Of a stretch of DNA of 64,000 nt, positions 8,715 through 19,300 are shown in pieces (the stretch's first letter is position 1; every line of letters begins with the position of its first letter). The position numbers were made by a program, and so were the translations under genes. The stretch spans positions 1 through 64,000 of the forward strand of contig NZ_JAMQVC010000001.1 in the NCBI RefSeq assembly GCF_023721415.1, read 5' to 3'. Under the pieces are notes generated by a model. It was not told the origin of the DNA. It was given only the letters and a program-made list of their open reading frames with translations, and did not search any database. The stretch is from Galbibacter mesophilus (GTDB lineage Bacteria > Bacteroidota > Bacteroidia > Flavobacteriales > Flavobacteriaceae).

Positions 8715-8746
8715 AAAAAAGCTCCAGTAAATTACTGGAGCTTTTT
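8715..8746. terminator. Bidirectional terminator downstream of the surface-protein operon
   Basis: GCTCCAGTAA (8721-8730) pairs perfectly with TTACTGGAGC (8732-8741), flanked by six A's and five T's, so it can act in both directions. It lies about 190 bp past the stop of the leftward OmpA gene. Confidence 0.85.
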
Positions 8747-8811
8747 AAGTTGAAAACTCATATCGAGAAAATCTATTTGTCGCACAGATTATCGCTGCTC
8801 TTAGGTTCTAA

Positions 8812-8858
8812 GTTAAGGAAAACTGGCAGCTTTTTTTTATCGTTGGCATGACTACCAG
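8812..8858 (-). repeat. Hairpin repeat, copy 2, likely OmpA-gene terminator
   Basis: Second copy of the 8245 element: GTTAAGGAAAACTGGCAGC at 8812-8830 and GACTACCAG ending at 8858. On the reverse strand CTGGTAG/CTGCCAG closes a longer A-rich loop and is followed by TTTTCCTTAAC. It is 75 bp past the OmpA stop and may be its first terminator. Confidence 0.65.
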
Positions 8859-8932
8859 TCTTCTTTAACGTCCCCCCAATCCTATCAGCAATTAAATAGG
8901 CTAAATAGAATTGTAATTAATTTTTATAAACT

Positions 8933-10918
8933 TTATTTCACTCCGTCTATCTCCATTACTATAAATTCACTACGTCTGTTATCTTGATACTCCATTTCAG
9001 AGCAAGTTTCGCCATCTACACACTCGTTCACTGGTTTCGATTCTCCAAATCCTTTATAGAGTAACCTACTTCTAGAGATACCATTCGCAACCATATACTC
9101 GTAGGTAGATTTCGCACGTTTTTCAGACAGTTTCAAATTATAGCTTTCGGCACCTTTACTATCTGTATGGGAACGAATGCTTACCTTTTTAACTTCTTTA
9201 TGCTTCTTCAGATATGCAATAATTTTATCCAATTCTATAGCTGCATCCGAACGGATATTGGCACGGTCAAAGTCAAAAAGAATAGGTTCTAATTTTAGAT
9301 CAGTAAACAGGTCCGACCCCGTTTTCACCAATACTATATCATCCAGATTATTGACTCTTTTACCTTTTGAAACCGCAATTTCAGAATTTATATAACTAAT
9401 TTTTTTAACGCCTCCGTATTCATCTTTAATATGTACAGCATCTTTTTTAGCGATGATTTTATAATTTTTAAATCGATTCAAAGGAAAGTGATATGCCCCT
9501 TCCCGGCTGGTAACCATAGAATCTATAATCGTATTGTTTTCATCCAAAAGATAAACCATTGCTTCTGATAAAAGATTGGTTGAAACAACTACATCATTTT
9601 TGATTATTCGCTCGTAAACCAGACCATTCACTTCACTTACAAAAACATCTTTTATGGTGCTCAATTCTTCAACGGCAAAGATGTCGTCTTGATGTTCATT
9701 TCTATTTGAACTAAAGAAACCTTTACCATTGTCAATATTCATATAAAAAGCAAAATCGTCATTCGATGAATTTACAGGAGCTCCCACATTAAGTACATTT
9801 CCAAAACTATCTTTTTCCTTTTTTGAATAAAAGATGTCATAACCCCCTAATCCAAAATGTCCGTCAGAAGAAAAGTACAATTCATCTCTATCGCTAATAA
9901 AGGGAAAGGATTCACGTCCATAGGTATTAATTCCGCTCCCTACACTTTCCACACGTCCAATTTTCCCACCACTGTAAATAGGGGCATAGAAAATGTCTGT
10001 ACCTCCAATAGCTTCTGGCCGATCAGATGCAAAATAAAGTCTATCCTCTGCTGGACTTAATGCCGGGTGGGCAGTTGAAAATCTATTTCCATTTATAGGC
10101 AATTCTTCTATATTCGACCACTTACCTTCTTTTAAAGTTGCTCTATAAATTTTTAAAACATCAAAACCATTTTCTTTATTCTTACCACTGGATTTTGTGA
10201 AATACATGGTTTTACCATCTTTTGTAAAACAGGCGCTTGTAGTGTGGCCTCCCCTAGCGTTAATTTTTCCACGAAGACGTTTTACATCATTATCAACCAA
10301 TTCTTCATTTTCACTTTTAACCGCATAAAGGTTTAAAAAGTTATCATTTGTCCAACTGTCTTTATAATTTACAATACCTACAGAGTCCCTATTTGAAGAG
10401 AAAATAAAGTAGTCCTTGTAAAAAGCTGCACCATACTCCGTTTTATCAGTATTTACACCCAATAAAGGTTCTACGTTATAACGATTGGAATTTTCTTCTA
10501 TCATTTGCAAGTAGTCCTCCAATTCATATTCCCCTCTTTTTTCTGCTTGCTGTGCTAAAAATAGTTGATAATATTTCTGTGCACTTTGCTTATCTCCTTG
10601 AGCGTTGAGTGATTGAGAGTAACGGATATAATCGTTCAAGTTAAACTTAGTATTGTCTGATGTTGAAAAAAGTTCTGTATATCCTTTTACAGCATCTTCA
10701 TAGTTGCCATTGAAGTATTGCGAATTAGCCCAATATCGGTACATTTCTGCACTAGAATACCCCTTTTTTATTGCTTTTTTAAACGCATTTGAAGCATCTG
10801 CGAATGAAAGATTCTTATACATTTCAAGCGCCTTATTACTTAGGTATTTACCTTTCTGCGCTTGCACGGGTAGCATTAGTATGGCAACGATTGTATATAT
10901 TATATAATTTTTCTTCAT
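8933..10918 (-). CDS. PorE-like OmpA family protein with TPR and WD40-like domains
   Basis: A 661-residue exported protein. Order: signal peptide (1-20), TPR region (about 21-140), a WD40/PD40-like propeller (about 160-420, with repeats such as YFTKSSGKN, YFASDRPEAIGGTDIFYAP and YFSSDGHFGLGGYDIFYS), a carboxypeptidase-regulatory-like beta sandwich (about 425-510) and a C-terminal OmpA peptidoglycan-binding domain (about 540-655, FDFDRANIRSDA and RSHTDSKGAESYNLKLSEKRA). This order is that of PorE, the type IX secretion component that anchors the machinery to peptidoglycan. In flavobacteria such proteins often accompany PorP/SprF paralogues next to large surface proteins, as here, so a locus-specific role is more likely than the core one. 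It is the last gene of the leftward operon. Confidence 0.88.
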   Translation of the reverse strand: MKKNYIIYTIVAILMLPVQAQKGKYLSNKALEMYKNLSFADASNAFKKAIKKGYSSAEMYRYWANSQYFNGNYEDAVKGYTELFSTSDNTKFNLNDYIRYSQSLNAQGDKQSAQKYYQLFLAQQAEKRGEYELEDYLQMIEENSNRYNVEPLLGVNTDKTEYGAAFYKDYFIFSSNRDSVGIVNYKDSWTNDNFLNLYAVKSENEELVDNDVKRLRGKINARGGHTTSACFTKDGKTMYFTKSSGKNKENGFDVLKIYRATLKEGKWSNIEELPINGNRFSTAHPALSPAEDRLYFASDRPEAIGGTDIFYAPIYSGGKIGRVESVGSGINTYGRESFPFISDRDELYFSSDGHFGLGGYDIFYSKKEKDSFGNVLNVGAPVNSSNDDFAFYMNIDNGKGFFSSNRNEHQDDIFAVEELSTIKDVFVSEVNGLVYERIIKNDVVVSTNLLSEAMVYLLDENNTIIDSMVTSREGAYHFPLNRFKNYKIIAKKDAVHIKDEYGGVKKISYINSEIAVSKGKRVNNLDDIVLVKTGSDLFTDLKLEPILFDFDRANIRSDAAIELDKIIAYLKKHKEVKKVSIRSHTDSKGAESYNLKLSEKRAKSTYEYMVANGISRSRLLYKGFGESKPVNECVDGETCSEMEYQDNRRSEFIVMEIDGVK

Positions 10919-10990
10919 CTACTTAACATTTTATTTTTTACAGAATGAAACAAATAGAACTTGCTATTGGCATTGATTGCAATCTGATAT

Positions 10991-11021
10991 ATTAAAGGTG
11001 GTTTACGCCATGACCTTTAAT
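10991..11021. other. Inverted repeat between porP-like and ompA-like genes
   Basis: ATTAAAGGT (10991-10999) and ACCTTTAAT (11013-11021) form a perfect 9-bp stem with a 13-base loop, inside the 148-bp gap of the operon. It has no T-run, so it may be an mRNA processing or stability element, or a protein binding site, rather than a terminator. Confidence 0.5.
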
Positions 11022-11066
11022 TATAATTTCTCCATAAATTGATAGCAAGGGTTTGTAATCTTACTA

Positions 11067-12026
11067 TTAGAAGAACCTCGGGTTTACTACTTTTCGAACT
11101 TTTGTAAATAATTCAAATCTTAGAAATAATTCGTGAGAACCCGCGTTGTAATTACCCAATGGGGTTGTATCATAATCATATGCATACCCTACCATTATTT
11201 GATCGCTTATTTGAAAACCAGCCAACGCACTTACTGAAGCATCCCACCTGTAAGCCAATCCAAGGGTAAGTTTTTGATCATACTGAAAATTACCTGATAA
11301 ATCTACTGCTAAAGGAGCTCCCGAAACTGCTTTAACCAAAACGGTTGGTTTGAACTGCCAATCATAACTCAAATCGAAAACGTATCCACCTATAGCATAG
11401 AAATGCATTCGTTCTGAAGCTATCGAAATTTGTGAGTCCGACTGAGAATCATCATAACGTTTAGTTTCCAATAGGTTTGGTGCAGATAACCCAATATACC
11501 AACGATCGTTATATAAATAAGCTCCAGCTCCAATTATTGGATCTATCTCATTAACCGGAACCAAATTTGGGTCATTTGCAATCTCATAATTTAATTTATC
11601 AGGGTTGAAATCAAATAAATTTAATCCCGCTTTAACCCCAAATCCTAATTTGGTATAATTAGATAAATTGATGGTATATGATAAATCTGTAGTAATCGTA
11701 TTTTCTACTGTAGGACCGATTTGATCGTTATTAAATCCTAATCCCAATCCTAATTTACTATACCCCAATGGTGTATTCATTGAGAAATCAAACGTTTTTG
11801 GCGCTCCATCCAGCCCTACCCATTGTGATCTATAGACCCCATTTAGACTAAGTACTTCCCTACTTCCCGCATAAGCAGGATTAATAGACTGTGTATTGTA
11901 CATGTATTGGGTATACTGACTGTTCTGCTGTCCGTAGCACATGCCTAAAACGCTTAGCAACAACACTGTTAGTATAACAATCCCTTTATTCTTTAATAGT
12001 ATCATTTCCTTCTTCTTAATTATCAC
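11067..12026 (-). CDS. PorP/SprF family type IX secretion outer-membrane protein
   Basis: A 319-residue beta-barrel protein. A signal peptide (VILTVLLLSVLGMCYG) is followed by QQNSQYTQYMYNTQSINPAYAGSR, the hallmark opening of the PorP/SprF family, and by regularly alternating beta strands ending in FLRFELFTK. Family members attach or help secrete cargo with type B sorting domains, and each often serves the cargo encoded beside it. The annotated ATG overlaps the upstream stop by 11 bp; an ATG at 12005 removes the overlap and leaves a cleaner signal peptide, so either start is possible. It lies between its likely cargo gene and the PorE-like gene. Confidence 0.93.
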   Translation of the reverse strand: MIIKKKEMILLKNKGIVILTVLLLSVLGMCYGQQNSQYTQYMYNTQSINPAYAGSREVLSLNGVYRSQWVGLDGAPKTFDFSMNTPLGYSKLGLGLGFNNDQIGPTVENTITTDLSYTINLSNYTKLGFGVKAGLNLFDFNPDKLNYEIANDPNLVPVNEIDPIIGAGAYLYNDRWYIGLSAPNLLETKRYDDSQSDSQISIASERMHFYAIGGYVFDLSYDWQFKPTVLVKAVSGAPLAVDLSGNFQYDQKLTLGLAYRWDASVSALAGFQISDQIMVGYAYDYDTTPLGNYNAGSHELFLRFELFTKVRKVVNPRFF

Positions 12027-13308
12027 TTACATATAAATAACCAGCTTTGTCGTACTGTTTCAGGCTTCCAAGACCAGTATCATAACTAAACCTAATAATA
12101 TAGTAGTATGTGCCGCTAGGAAGGCCGTCTTCTGCCACAAGCGTTGCTCTACCTTCTGAAATTCCTGTAAAAACATCCTCTCCTAAACTTGAACCATAAT
12201 TTTCGGTTTCAAAAACCTTCACACCCCAGCGGTTGTATATTTCCACATGGATGGTACTTTCAAGAGACGGACAGCGATCCTCTCCACTTTTAAACGCTAT
12301 CTTAAAAAAGTCATTTCTTCCATCACCATCCGGGGTCACTGCATTGTAGACTTCTATTCCGTCGCAAGGGAGGGATTCCCCAACAACTAGTCCCAGCGTA
12401 AAAAACCCATCATGGGAAACCAGTGCGGTTACCGTTTCTGTATCTCGGTCGTACACACTATCATATACCGTCCAAGATTGATCTGTAGCATCCCACCAAA
12501 GGACCTTTATTCGCTTATTATCATCAATATCTTCAAATTCACTGCTTTCTGTACCATTAGCAGGAATGGTAAGAAAATAGTTTGACCCATCACCTTCACC
12601 GCTTTCAAATTCCCAATATTCGCGTTCATCGATTGCAGTAAGAGTGGTTCCTTTTGCGGCCGATAACCCATCAAATCTTATTGTGGGATCTTCACGATAA
12701 TATTTTCCTCTTGTGTTTAACTCCAAACCGGAATTATTTCTAAAACCAATGGGACTGTAATAGTTTACATCTCCAGTAGGGAGAGGCGCATATTCCGCAG
12801 CATTTTCGACGTGTACATTTCCATCTACAAAACTTTTCTTTGAAGCGTTGACAACATTGCTCGCGCTACCAAGTCTGAAAGTGCCCCCATGATCATCATT
12901 GTTGACAATCCCGTTGGTAAAATCGGCTTCACCATCGATATTAAGATTGCCTTCCAGATAATACTGTGCGCCCTCAAGTCGGTTGACGAACGATACGTTG
13001 TACAGATACATTTCCTCATTTCCAGTTATCAACTGATTTGTATTGCCTATGAAATATGTCCTTCCTGTAGTCTCAAGACGATCCAAAACCCCATCATTTA
13101 TAAGGTCGGCATAGATGTATGTCTCACCATCATTGTAAAGCTCTCCATTGTTCTGAAAGTCGTTGACCACCGAAAATTCCGTCCCAGGAAGAACTACCAA
13201 GGTACCTTCGTTGAAAGACTTTGTCGCCGTCCTTCCCTCTTGAGCACAAAGGGTATAGCAGAAGAGGGAGAAAAGCACTATGTGGATGTACATTTTATTG
13301 GTTCTCAT
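12016..13308 (-). CDS. Type IX secretion cargo with gliding-type (type B) C-terminal sorting domain
   Basis: A 430-residue secreted protein. Signal peptide about 1-22 (ends TLCAQ). The middle (about 30-290) has beta-rich repeats (GELYNDGETYIYADLINDGVL) like those of surface filament proteins. The last 115 residues are the gliding-motility-associated C-terminal domain: NAVTPDGDGRNDFFKI, then VEIYNRWGVKVFE, then LPSGTYYYIIRF, then AGYLYV. This is the type B signal read by the type IX secretion system with a PorP/SprF partner, here encoded directly downstream. It sits 23 bp after the giant repeat gene and may anchor or cap that protein; this pairing is inference. Confidence 0.88.
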   Translation of the reverse strand: MRTNKMYIHIVLFSLFCYTLCAQEGRTATKSFNEGTLVVLPGTEFSVVNDFQNNGELYNDGETYIYADLINDGVLDRLETTGRTYFIGNTNQLITGNEEMYLYNVSFVNRLEGAQYYLEGNLNIDGEADFTNGIVNNDDHGGTFRLGSASNVVNASKKSFVDGNVHVENAAEYAPLPTGDVNYYSPIGFRNNSGLELNTRGKYYREDPTIRFDGLSAAKGTTLTAIDEREYWEFESGEGDGSNYFLTIPANGTESSEFEDIDDNKRIKVLWWDATDQSWTVYDSVYDRDTETVTALVSHDGFFTLGLVVGESLPCDGIEVYNAVTPDGDGRNDFFKIAFKSGEDRCPSLESTIHVEIYNRWGVKVFETENYGSSLGEDVFTGISEGRATLVAEDGLPSGTYYYIIRFSYDTGLGSLKQYDKAGYLYVSDN

Positions 13309-13331
13309 AATATCGGTTCTATATTAAAGGC

Positions 13332-16300
13332 TTATAGTTTTCTAAAAATGTTTATAGACATTTTAGTGAGTAAAGCTTCATTATCGCCATCAAATCCTAA
13401 ATAATTTGTTGGCACATGATTTACCGCCAAATTGTTATACCACGAGGAAACTTTTAAAATAAAAGTATATGACCCTTCAGTTAAATCAACAGACTTCAAA
13501 AAAGTTACTGGAGAAGGAAGATTTGACAAATTATTTCGTGCTGCTCCCACAGATAGATAAGCCGATGAAATTTTTACATCATTTTGATACAACCCTATTA
13601 CGCCTTGTCCTGATCCATTACTGGATACTGATAAAACCACGTAACTTTGTACAGTAAACTGCACTGTATGCATCTGTCCCTCAGGGACATTTATTGTTAA
13701 AGCAAGCCCAGGAATGTTCTTCGTTTCTCCTTGGTTCACCACCAATCTATCTGTTCCTTGAAGATAACTTGAACCAATTAATCCGCCTATTAAATTTTTG
13801 CTATCAAAAACTATTTCCTGAGAATTACCCTTTTCAGATGTATATATATACCCTCCACTATCTGGGTGTTGAATTAAAGTAGACTCAGTTTCATTATTGC
13901 TAATATCTGCTTGAGTCAATTTTGCGCCACCATCACTGCCAACAGTTATTATGTTATCTGTAGCTTCGCTCACTACATTAGCTTCAAGAAGTGAACCTTC
14001 TTCATCCTTATAGGTAATAACTCCCGTCCCATTATCTTGCTCGAATTCTGTGACAGTTTCATTATTTCTAACATCAGCCTGTGTTAAAAGGGCTCCACCA
14101 TCAATACCAACAGTTAAAATGTTAGCACTTTCTGCGCTTACTACCTCTGCACTAACAGAAGCGCCAGCTTCATCTGTATAAGAAATTACCCCTGATGCAT
14201 TGTCTTGGGACAATGATGTTACCGTTTCATTATTTTTAACATCATCTTGAGTTAGTTTAGCTCCACCATCAGCTCCAACTGTAAGAATATTATCCGTCGA
14301 AACACTTACAACGTCAGCATGATGAAATAAGCCGTCCTCATCCGTATACCTTATAACACCAGTATCATTATCTTGAGTCAGCGAAGTTGTCGTTTCGTTG
14401 TCCTTAACTAATTGATCCATGTCGATAGTCTGTTCATCGCCGTTCCCGTCAACATAGGTAAATTCCTCCGTAGTCCCATCATAGCTTACGTTTCCACCTT
14501 CTTCAACATTTGGTAAGGAAATAGTTGTAGGCGTACCATCCTCGGAAGTATAGGTATACGTCCCGTCGTTGTTGTCGATCAAAGTGGTAACCGTTTCGTT
14601 GTCCTTCACCAATTGGGACATATCGATCGTCTGCTCGTCACCGTTCCCGTCAACATAGGTGAAGTCAGTTCCGTCGTAGCTTACGTTTCCGCCCTGACCG
14701 TTATCGTTTACGATTTTTGTGATTTCGTTGATAACATCCGCATCCTGCGCTATCTCCTCAAAATTGTTGATTACGTCCGCTGGAACATTGATTACCGTAA
14801 CCGTTCCGTCCTCGGAGTTATAAGTGTACGTTCCGTCAGTGTTGTTAACCAATGTAGTTACCGTTTCGTTGTCCTTCACCAATTGGGACATATCGATTGT
14901 CTGCTCATCGCCGTTTCCGTCAACATAGGTAAAGTCAGTTCCGTCGTAGCTTACATTTCCGCCCTGACCGTTATCGTTTACGATTTTTGTGATTTCGTTG
15001 ATAACATCCGCATCCTGCGCTATCTCCTCAAAATTGTTGATTACGTCCGCTGGAACATTGATTACCGTAACCGTTCCGTCCTCGGAGTTATAAGTATACG
15101 TTCCGTCAGTGTTGTTAACCAATGTAGTTACCGTTTCATTAGCCTTTACAAGTTCGTCTATTGGCAATGTCTGTGTATCTCCGTTTTCATCAACATAGGT
15201 AAGTTCCTCCGTAGTCCCATCATAACTTACGTTTCCACCTTCTTCAACATCTGGTAAGGAAATAATTGTAGCTGTACCATCCTCGGAAGTATAGGTATAC
15301 GTCCCATCGGTGTTTTCGATCAAAGTGGTAAGCGTTTCGTTGTCCTTCACCAATTGGGACATATCGATCGTCTGCTCGTCACCGTTACCGTCTACATAGG
15401 TGAAGTCCGTACCGTCATAGCTTACGTTCCCGCCCTGTCCGTTATTGTTTACGATTTCCGTGATCTCGTTGATTACATCCGTATTGTTGAAAATCTCATC
15501 GGCCTTGTTGATTACGTCCGCAGCAACGTTGATTGTTGTTGTGGTTCCGTCCTCACTGGTATAGATATATGTAGCACTGCCAGATGGCGTTTCCGTTAAA
15601 GTGGTCAACGTCTCGTTGTCCTTTACGGTCTGTGCGATATCGATCGTCTGCTCGTCGCCGTTCCCGTCAACGTAGGTAAAGTCCGTACCGTCATAGCTCA
15701 CGTTTCCGCCCTGGCCGTTGTCATTTACAATTTTTGTGATTTCGTTGATAACATCCGCATCCTGTGCAATTTCCTCAAAATTGTTGATTACGTCCGCAGC
15801 AACGTTGATTGTTGTTGTGGTTCCGTCCTCACTGGTATAGATATATGTAGCACTGCCAGATGGCGTTTCCGTTAAAGTGGTCAACGTCTCGTTGTCCTTT
15901 ACGGTCTGTGCGATATCGATCGTCTGCTCGTCGCCGTTCCCGTCAACGTAGGTAAAGTCCGTACCGTCATAGCTCACGTTTCCGCCCTGGCCGTTGTCGT
16001 TTACAATTTTTGTGATTTCGTTGATAACATCCGCATCCTGTGCAATTTCCTCAAAATTGTTGATTACGTCCGCAGCAACGTTGATCGTTGTTGTGGTTCC
16101 ATCCTCACTGGTATAGATATATGTAGCACTTCCAGATGGCGTTTCCGTTAAGGTGGTCAACGTCTCGTTGTCCTTTACGGTCTGCGCAATATCGATTGTC
16201 TGCTCATCGCCGTTCCCGTCAACGTAGGTAAAGTCCGTACCGTCATAGCTTACGTTTCCGCCCTGGCCGTTATTGTTTACGATTTCCGTGATCTCGTTAA

Positions 16301-19300
16301 TTACATCCGTATTGTTGAAAATCTCATCGGCCTTGTTGATTACGTCGGCCGCAACGTTGATCGTTGTTGTGGTTCCGTCCTCACTGGTGTAGATATATGT
16401 TGCGCTGCCGGTTGCAGTTTCCGTTAAAGTGGTCAACGTCTCGTTGTCCTTTACGGTCTGTGCGATATCGATCGTCTGCTCGTCACCGTTTCCGTCAACA
16501 TAGGTGAAATCAGTTCCGTCATAGCTCACATTTCCGCCCTGACCGTTGTCGTTTACGATTTTTGTGATTTCGTTGATAACATCCGCATCCTGTGCGATTT
16601 CCTCAAAATTGTTGATCACGTCAGCTGGAACATTGATTACCGTAACCGTTCCGTCCTCGGAGTTATAGGTGTACGTCCCGTCGTTGTTGTTTATTAGAGT
16701 CGTCAACGTCTCATTATCTTTCACCAATTGCGACATATCGATGGTCTGCTCATCGCCGTTTCCGTCTACATAGGTAAAATCCGTTCCGTCATAGCTCACG
16801 TTTCCGCCCTGACCGTTGTCGTTTACGATTTTTGTGATTTCGTTGATAACATCCGCATCCTGTGCAATTTCCTCAAAATTGTTGATTACGTCCGCTGGAA
16901 CATCGATAATGGTAGGCGTACCGTCCTCGGAATTATAGGTGTACGTCCCGTCGTTGTTGTTTATTAGAGTCGTCAACGTCTCATTATCTTTCACCAATTG
17001 CGACATATCGATGGTCTGCTCATCACCGTTTTCGTCAACGTAGATAAAGTCCGTACCGTCATAGCTTACGTTTCCGCCCTGACCGTTGTTGTTTACGATT
17101 TCCGTAACCTTGTTTATTACATCCGTATTGTTGAAGATCTCATCGGCCTTGTTGATTACGTCCGCAGCAACGTTGATTGTTGTTGTGGTTCCGTCCTCAC
17201 TGGTGTAGATATATGTAGCACTTCCAGATGGCGTTTCCGTTAAAGTGGTCAACGTCTCGTTGTCCTTTACGGTCTGTGCAATATCGATCGTCTGCTCGTC
17301 ACCGTTTTCGTCAACATAGCTGAAGTCCGTACCGTCATAGCTTACGTTTCCGCCCTGTCCGTTGTTGTTTACGATTTCCGTAACCTTATTTATTACATCC
17401 GTATTGTTGAAGATCTCTTCTGCCTTGTTGATTACGTCCGCAGCAACGTTGATCGTTGTTGTGGTTCCGTCCTCACTGGTGTAGATATATGTAGCACTGC
17501 CGGTTGCAGTTTCCGTTAAGGTGGTCAACGTCTCGTTGTCCTTTACAGTCTGTGCAATATCGATCGTCTGCTCGTCACCGTTTTCGTCAACATAGCTGAA
17601 GTCCGTACCGTCATAGCTTACGTTTCCGCCCTGTCCGTTGTTGTTTACGATTTCCGTAACCTTATTTATTACATCCGTATTGTTGAAGATCTCTTCTGCC
17701 TTGTTGATTACGTCCGCAGCAACGTTGATCGTTGTTGTGGTTCCGTCCTCACTGGTGTAGATATATGTAGCACTTCCGGATGGCGTTTCCGTTAAAGTGG
17801 TCAACGTCTCGTTGTCCTTTACAGTCTGTGCGATATCGATCGTCTGCTCGTCCCCGTTACCGTCAACGTAAGTGAAGTCCGTACCGTCATAGCTTACGTT
17901 TCCGCCCTGACCGTTGTTGTTTACGATTTCCGTAACCTTGTTGATTACGTCCGTATTATTGAAGATCTCTTCGGCCTTGTTGATTACGTCCGCAGCAACG
18001 TTGATCGTTGTTGTGGTTCCGTCCTCACTGGTATAGACATATGTAGCACTGCCGGTTGCAGTTTCCGTTAAAGTTGTCAACGTCTCGTTGTCCTTTACGG
18101 TCTGTGCGATATCGATCGTCTGCTCGTCACCGTTTCCGTCAACATAGGTAAAGTCAGTTCCGTCATAGCTTACGTTTCCGCCCTGACCGTTGTTGTTTAC
18201 GATTTCCGTAACCTTGTTGATCACGTCCGTATTGTTGAAGATCTCATCGGCCTTGTTGATTACGTCCGCCGCAACGTTGATCGTTGTTGTGGTTCCGTCC
18301 TCACTGGTGTAGATATATGTAGCGCTGCCGGTTGCAGTTTCCGTTAAAGTGGTCAACGTCTCGTTGTCCTTTACGGTCTGTGCCATATCGATTGTTTGCT
18401 CGTCGCCGTTTCCGTCAACATAGGTAAAATCCGTTCCGTCATAGCTCACGTTTCCGCCCTGACCGTTGTCGTTTACGATTTTTGTGATTTCGTTGATAAC
18501 ATCCGCATCCTGTGCAATTTCCTCAAAATTGTTGATTACGTCCGCTGGAACATTGATTACCGTAACCGTTCCGTCCTCGGAGTTATAGGTGTACGTCCCG
18601 TCGTTGTTGTTTATTAGAGTCGTCAACGTTTCGTTCGACCTTACAATATCTTCAATATCAATTGTTTGATTGTTCCCGTCTTCATCTACATAGGTAAAGG
18701 AGTCGCCATCATATTTTACGTTTCCGCCGATCTCCGTGTTCTCGAAGACATTGGTAATCTGGTTTACAACATTGGGATCCTGTACGATCTCCTCAAAGTT
18801 GTTGATCACATCTGCAGGTACGTCAATAATAGTAGGTGTCCCGTCTTCCGAAGTATAGGTATACGTCCCGTCATTATTGTTTATTAGAGTCGTCAACGTT
18901 TCGTTAGACCGAACAACTTCTTCAATAGTAATATTCTGCTCATCACCGTTTGCATCAACGTAGGTGAAATTGTTTGTCAATGGATTGTAAATAACTACGT
19001 TGTCGGGAGTATTGCCTCCCACCACATCACTAGTATTTAAAATTCGCATCCATCTTTTATCATTGTTACTCCAATAATAATAGCCTGGTTTTATATTGGT
19101 ACTATTGGTGATGTTGAACACCAACAAACTGTTAACATTTCCATTAGTGATGGTTGTCACATCGGTAATGGAGCTCAATGCTACTCGAGGGATTAAGACA
19201 CCCCTATCGCTGGCCACAACATCTAATTGAGCCGATCCGTCAGGGATACTTGTTCCAATGCCCACCTGAGAAAACCCAGAATACATAGTCATCATTGAAA

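Larger units (their letters stand above)
7886..8932. other. 1-kb gene-free region with paired hairpins
   Basis: No reading frame here looks real. Contents, each listed separately: a terminator at 8116-8143, a hairpin at 8245-8281, a Crp/Fnr-type palindrome at 8450-8473 with a promoter-like box beside it, a second terminator at 8715-8746, and a second copy of the 8245 hairpin at 8812-8858. The left part (7886-8110) is AT-rich and I see nothing in it. The order hairpin then terminator occurs twice on the reverse strand, 104 and 70 bases apart, which looks like an old duplication of a transcript end. Confidence 0.6.

Noticed and set aside
12404-12418. CATCATG-like palindrome as a third Fnr site
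   Set aside because: It lies inside a coding sequence and lacks the CATGA-N6-TCATG spacing.
12889-13404. A 171-codon plus-strand frame opposite the type IX cargo gene
   Set aside because: It runs antisense across two real genes and their junction and resembles no protein family.
13332-13720. Type IX sorting domain at the C-terminus of the giant protein
   Set aside because: Neither the type B pattern (TPDGDGxND, YNRWG, LPxGTYYY) nor a type A PxGxYxV-K pattern is seen; the end looks like a C1q/TNF-like beta domain.
14613-15257. A 214-codon plus-strand open frame opposite the giant gene, and similar ones near 15354, 16728, 16998 and 18396
   Set aside because: They recur with the same period as the repeats and are the antisense reading of them; their products look like biased shadows, not folded proteins.
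14400-19000. Tandem repeats that could be taken for a CRISPR array or satellite DNA
   Set aside because: Units are 270 or 276 bp, multiples of three, and stay in one long reading frame with conserved protein motifs; there are no spacers.
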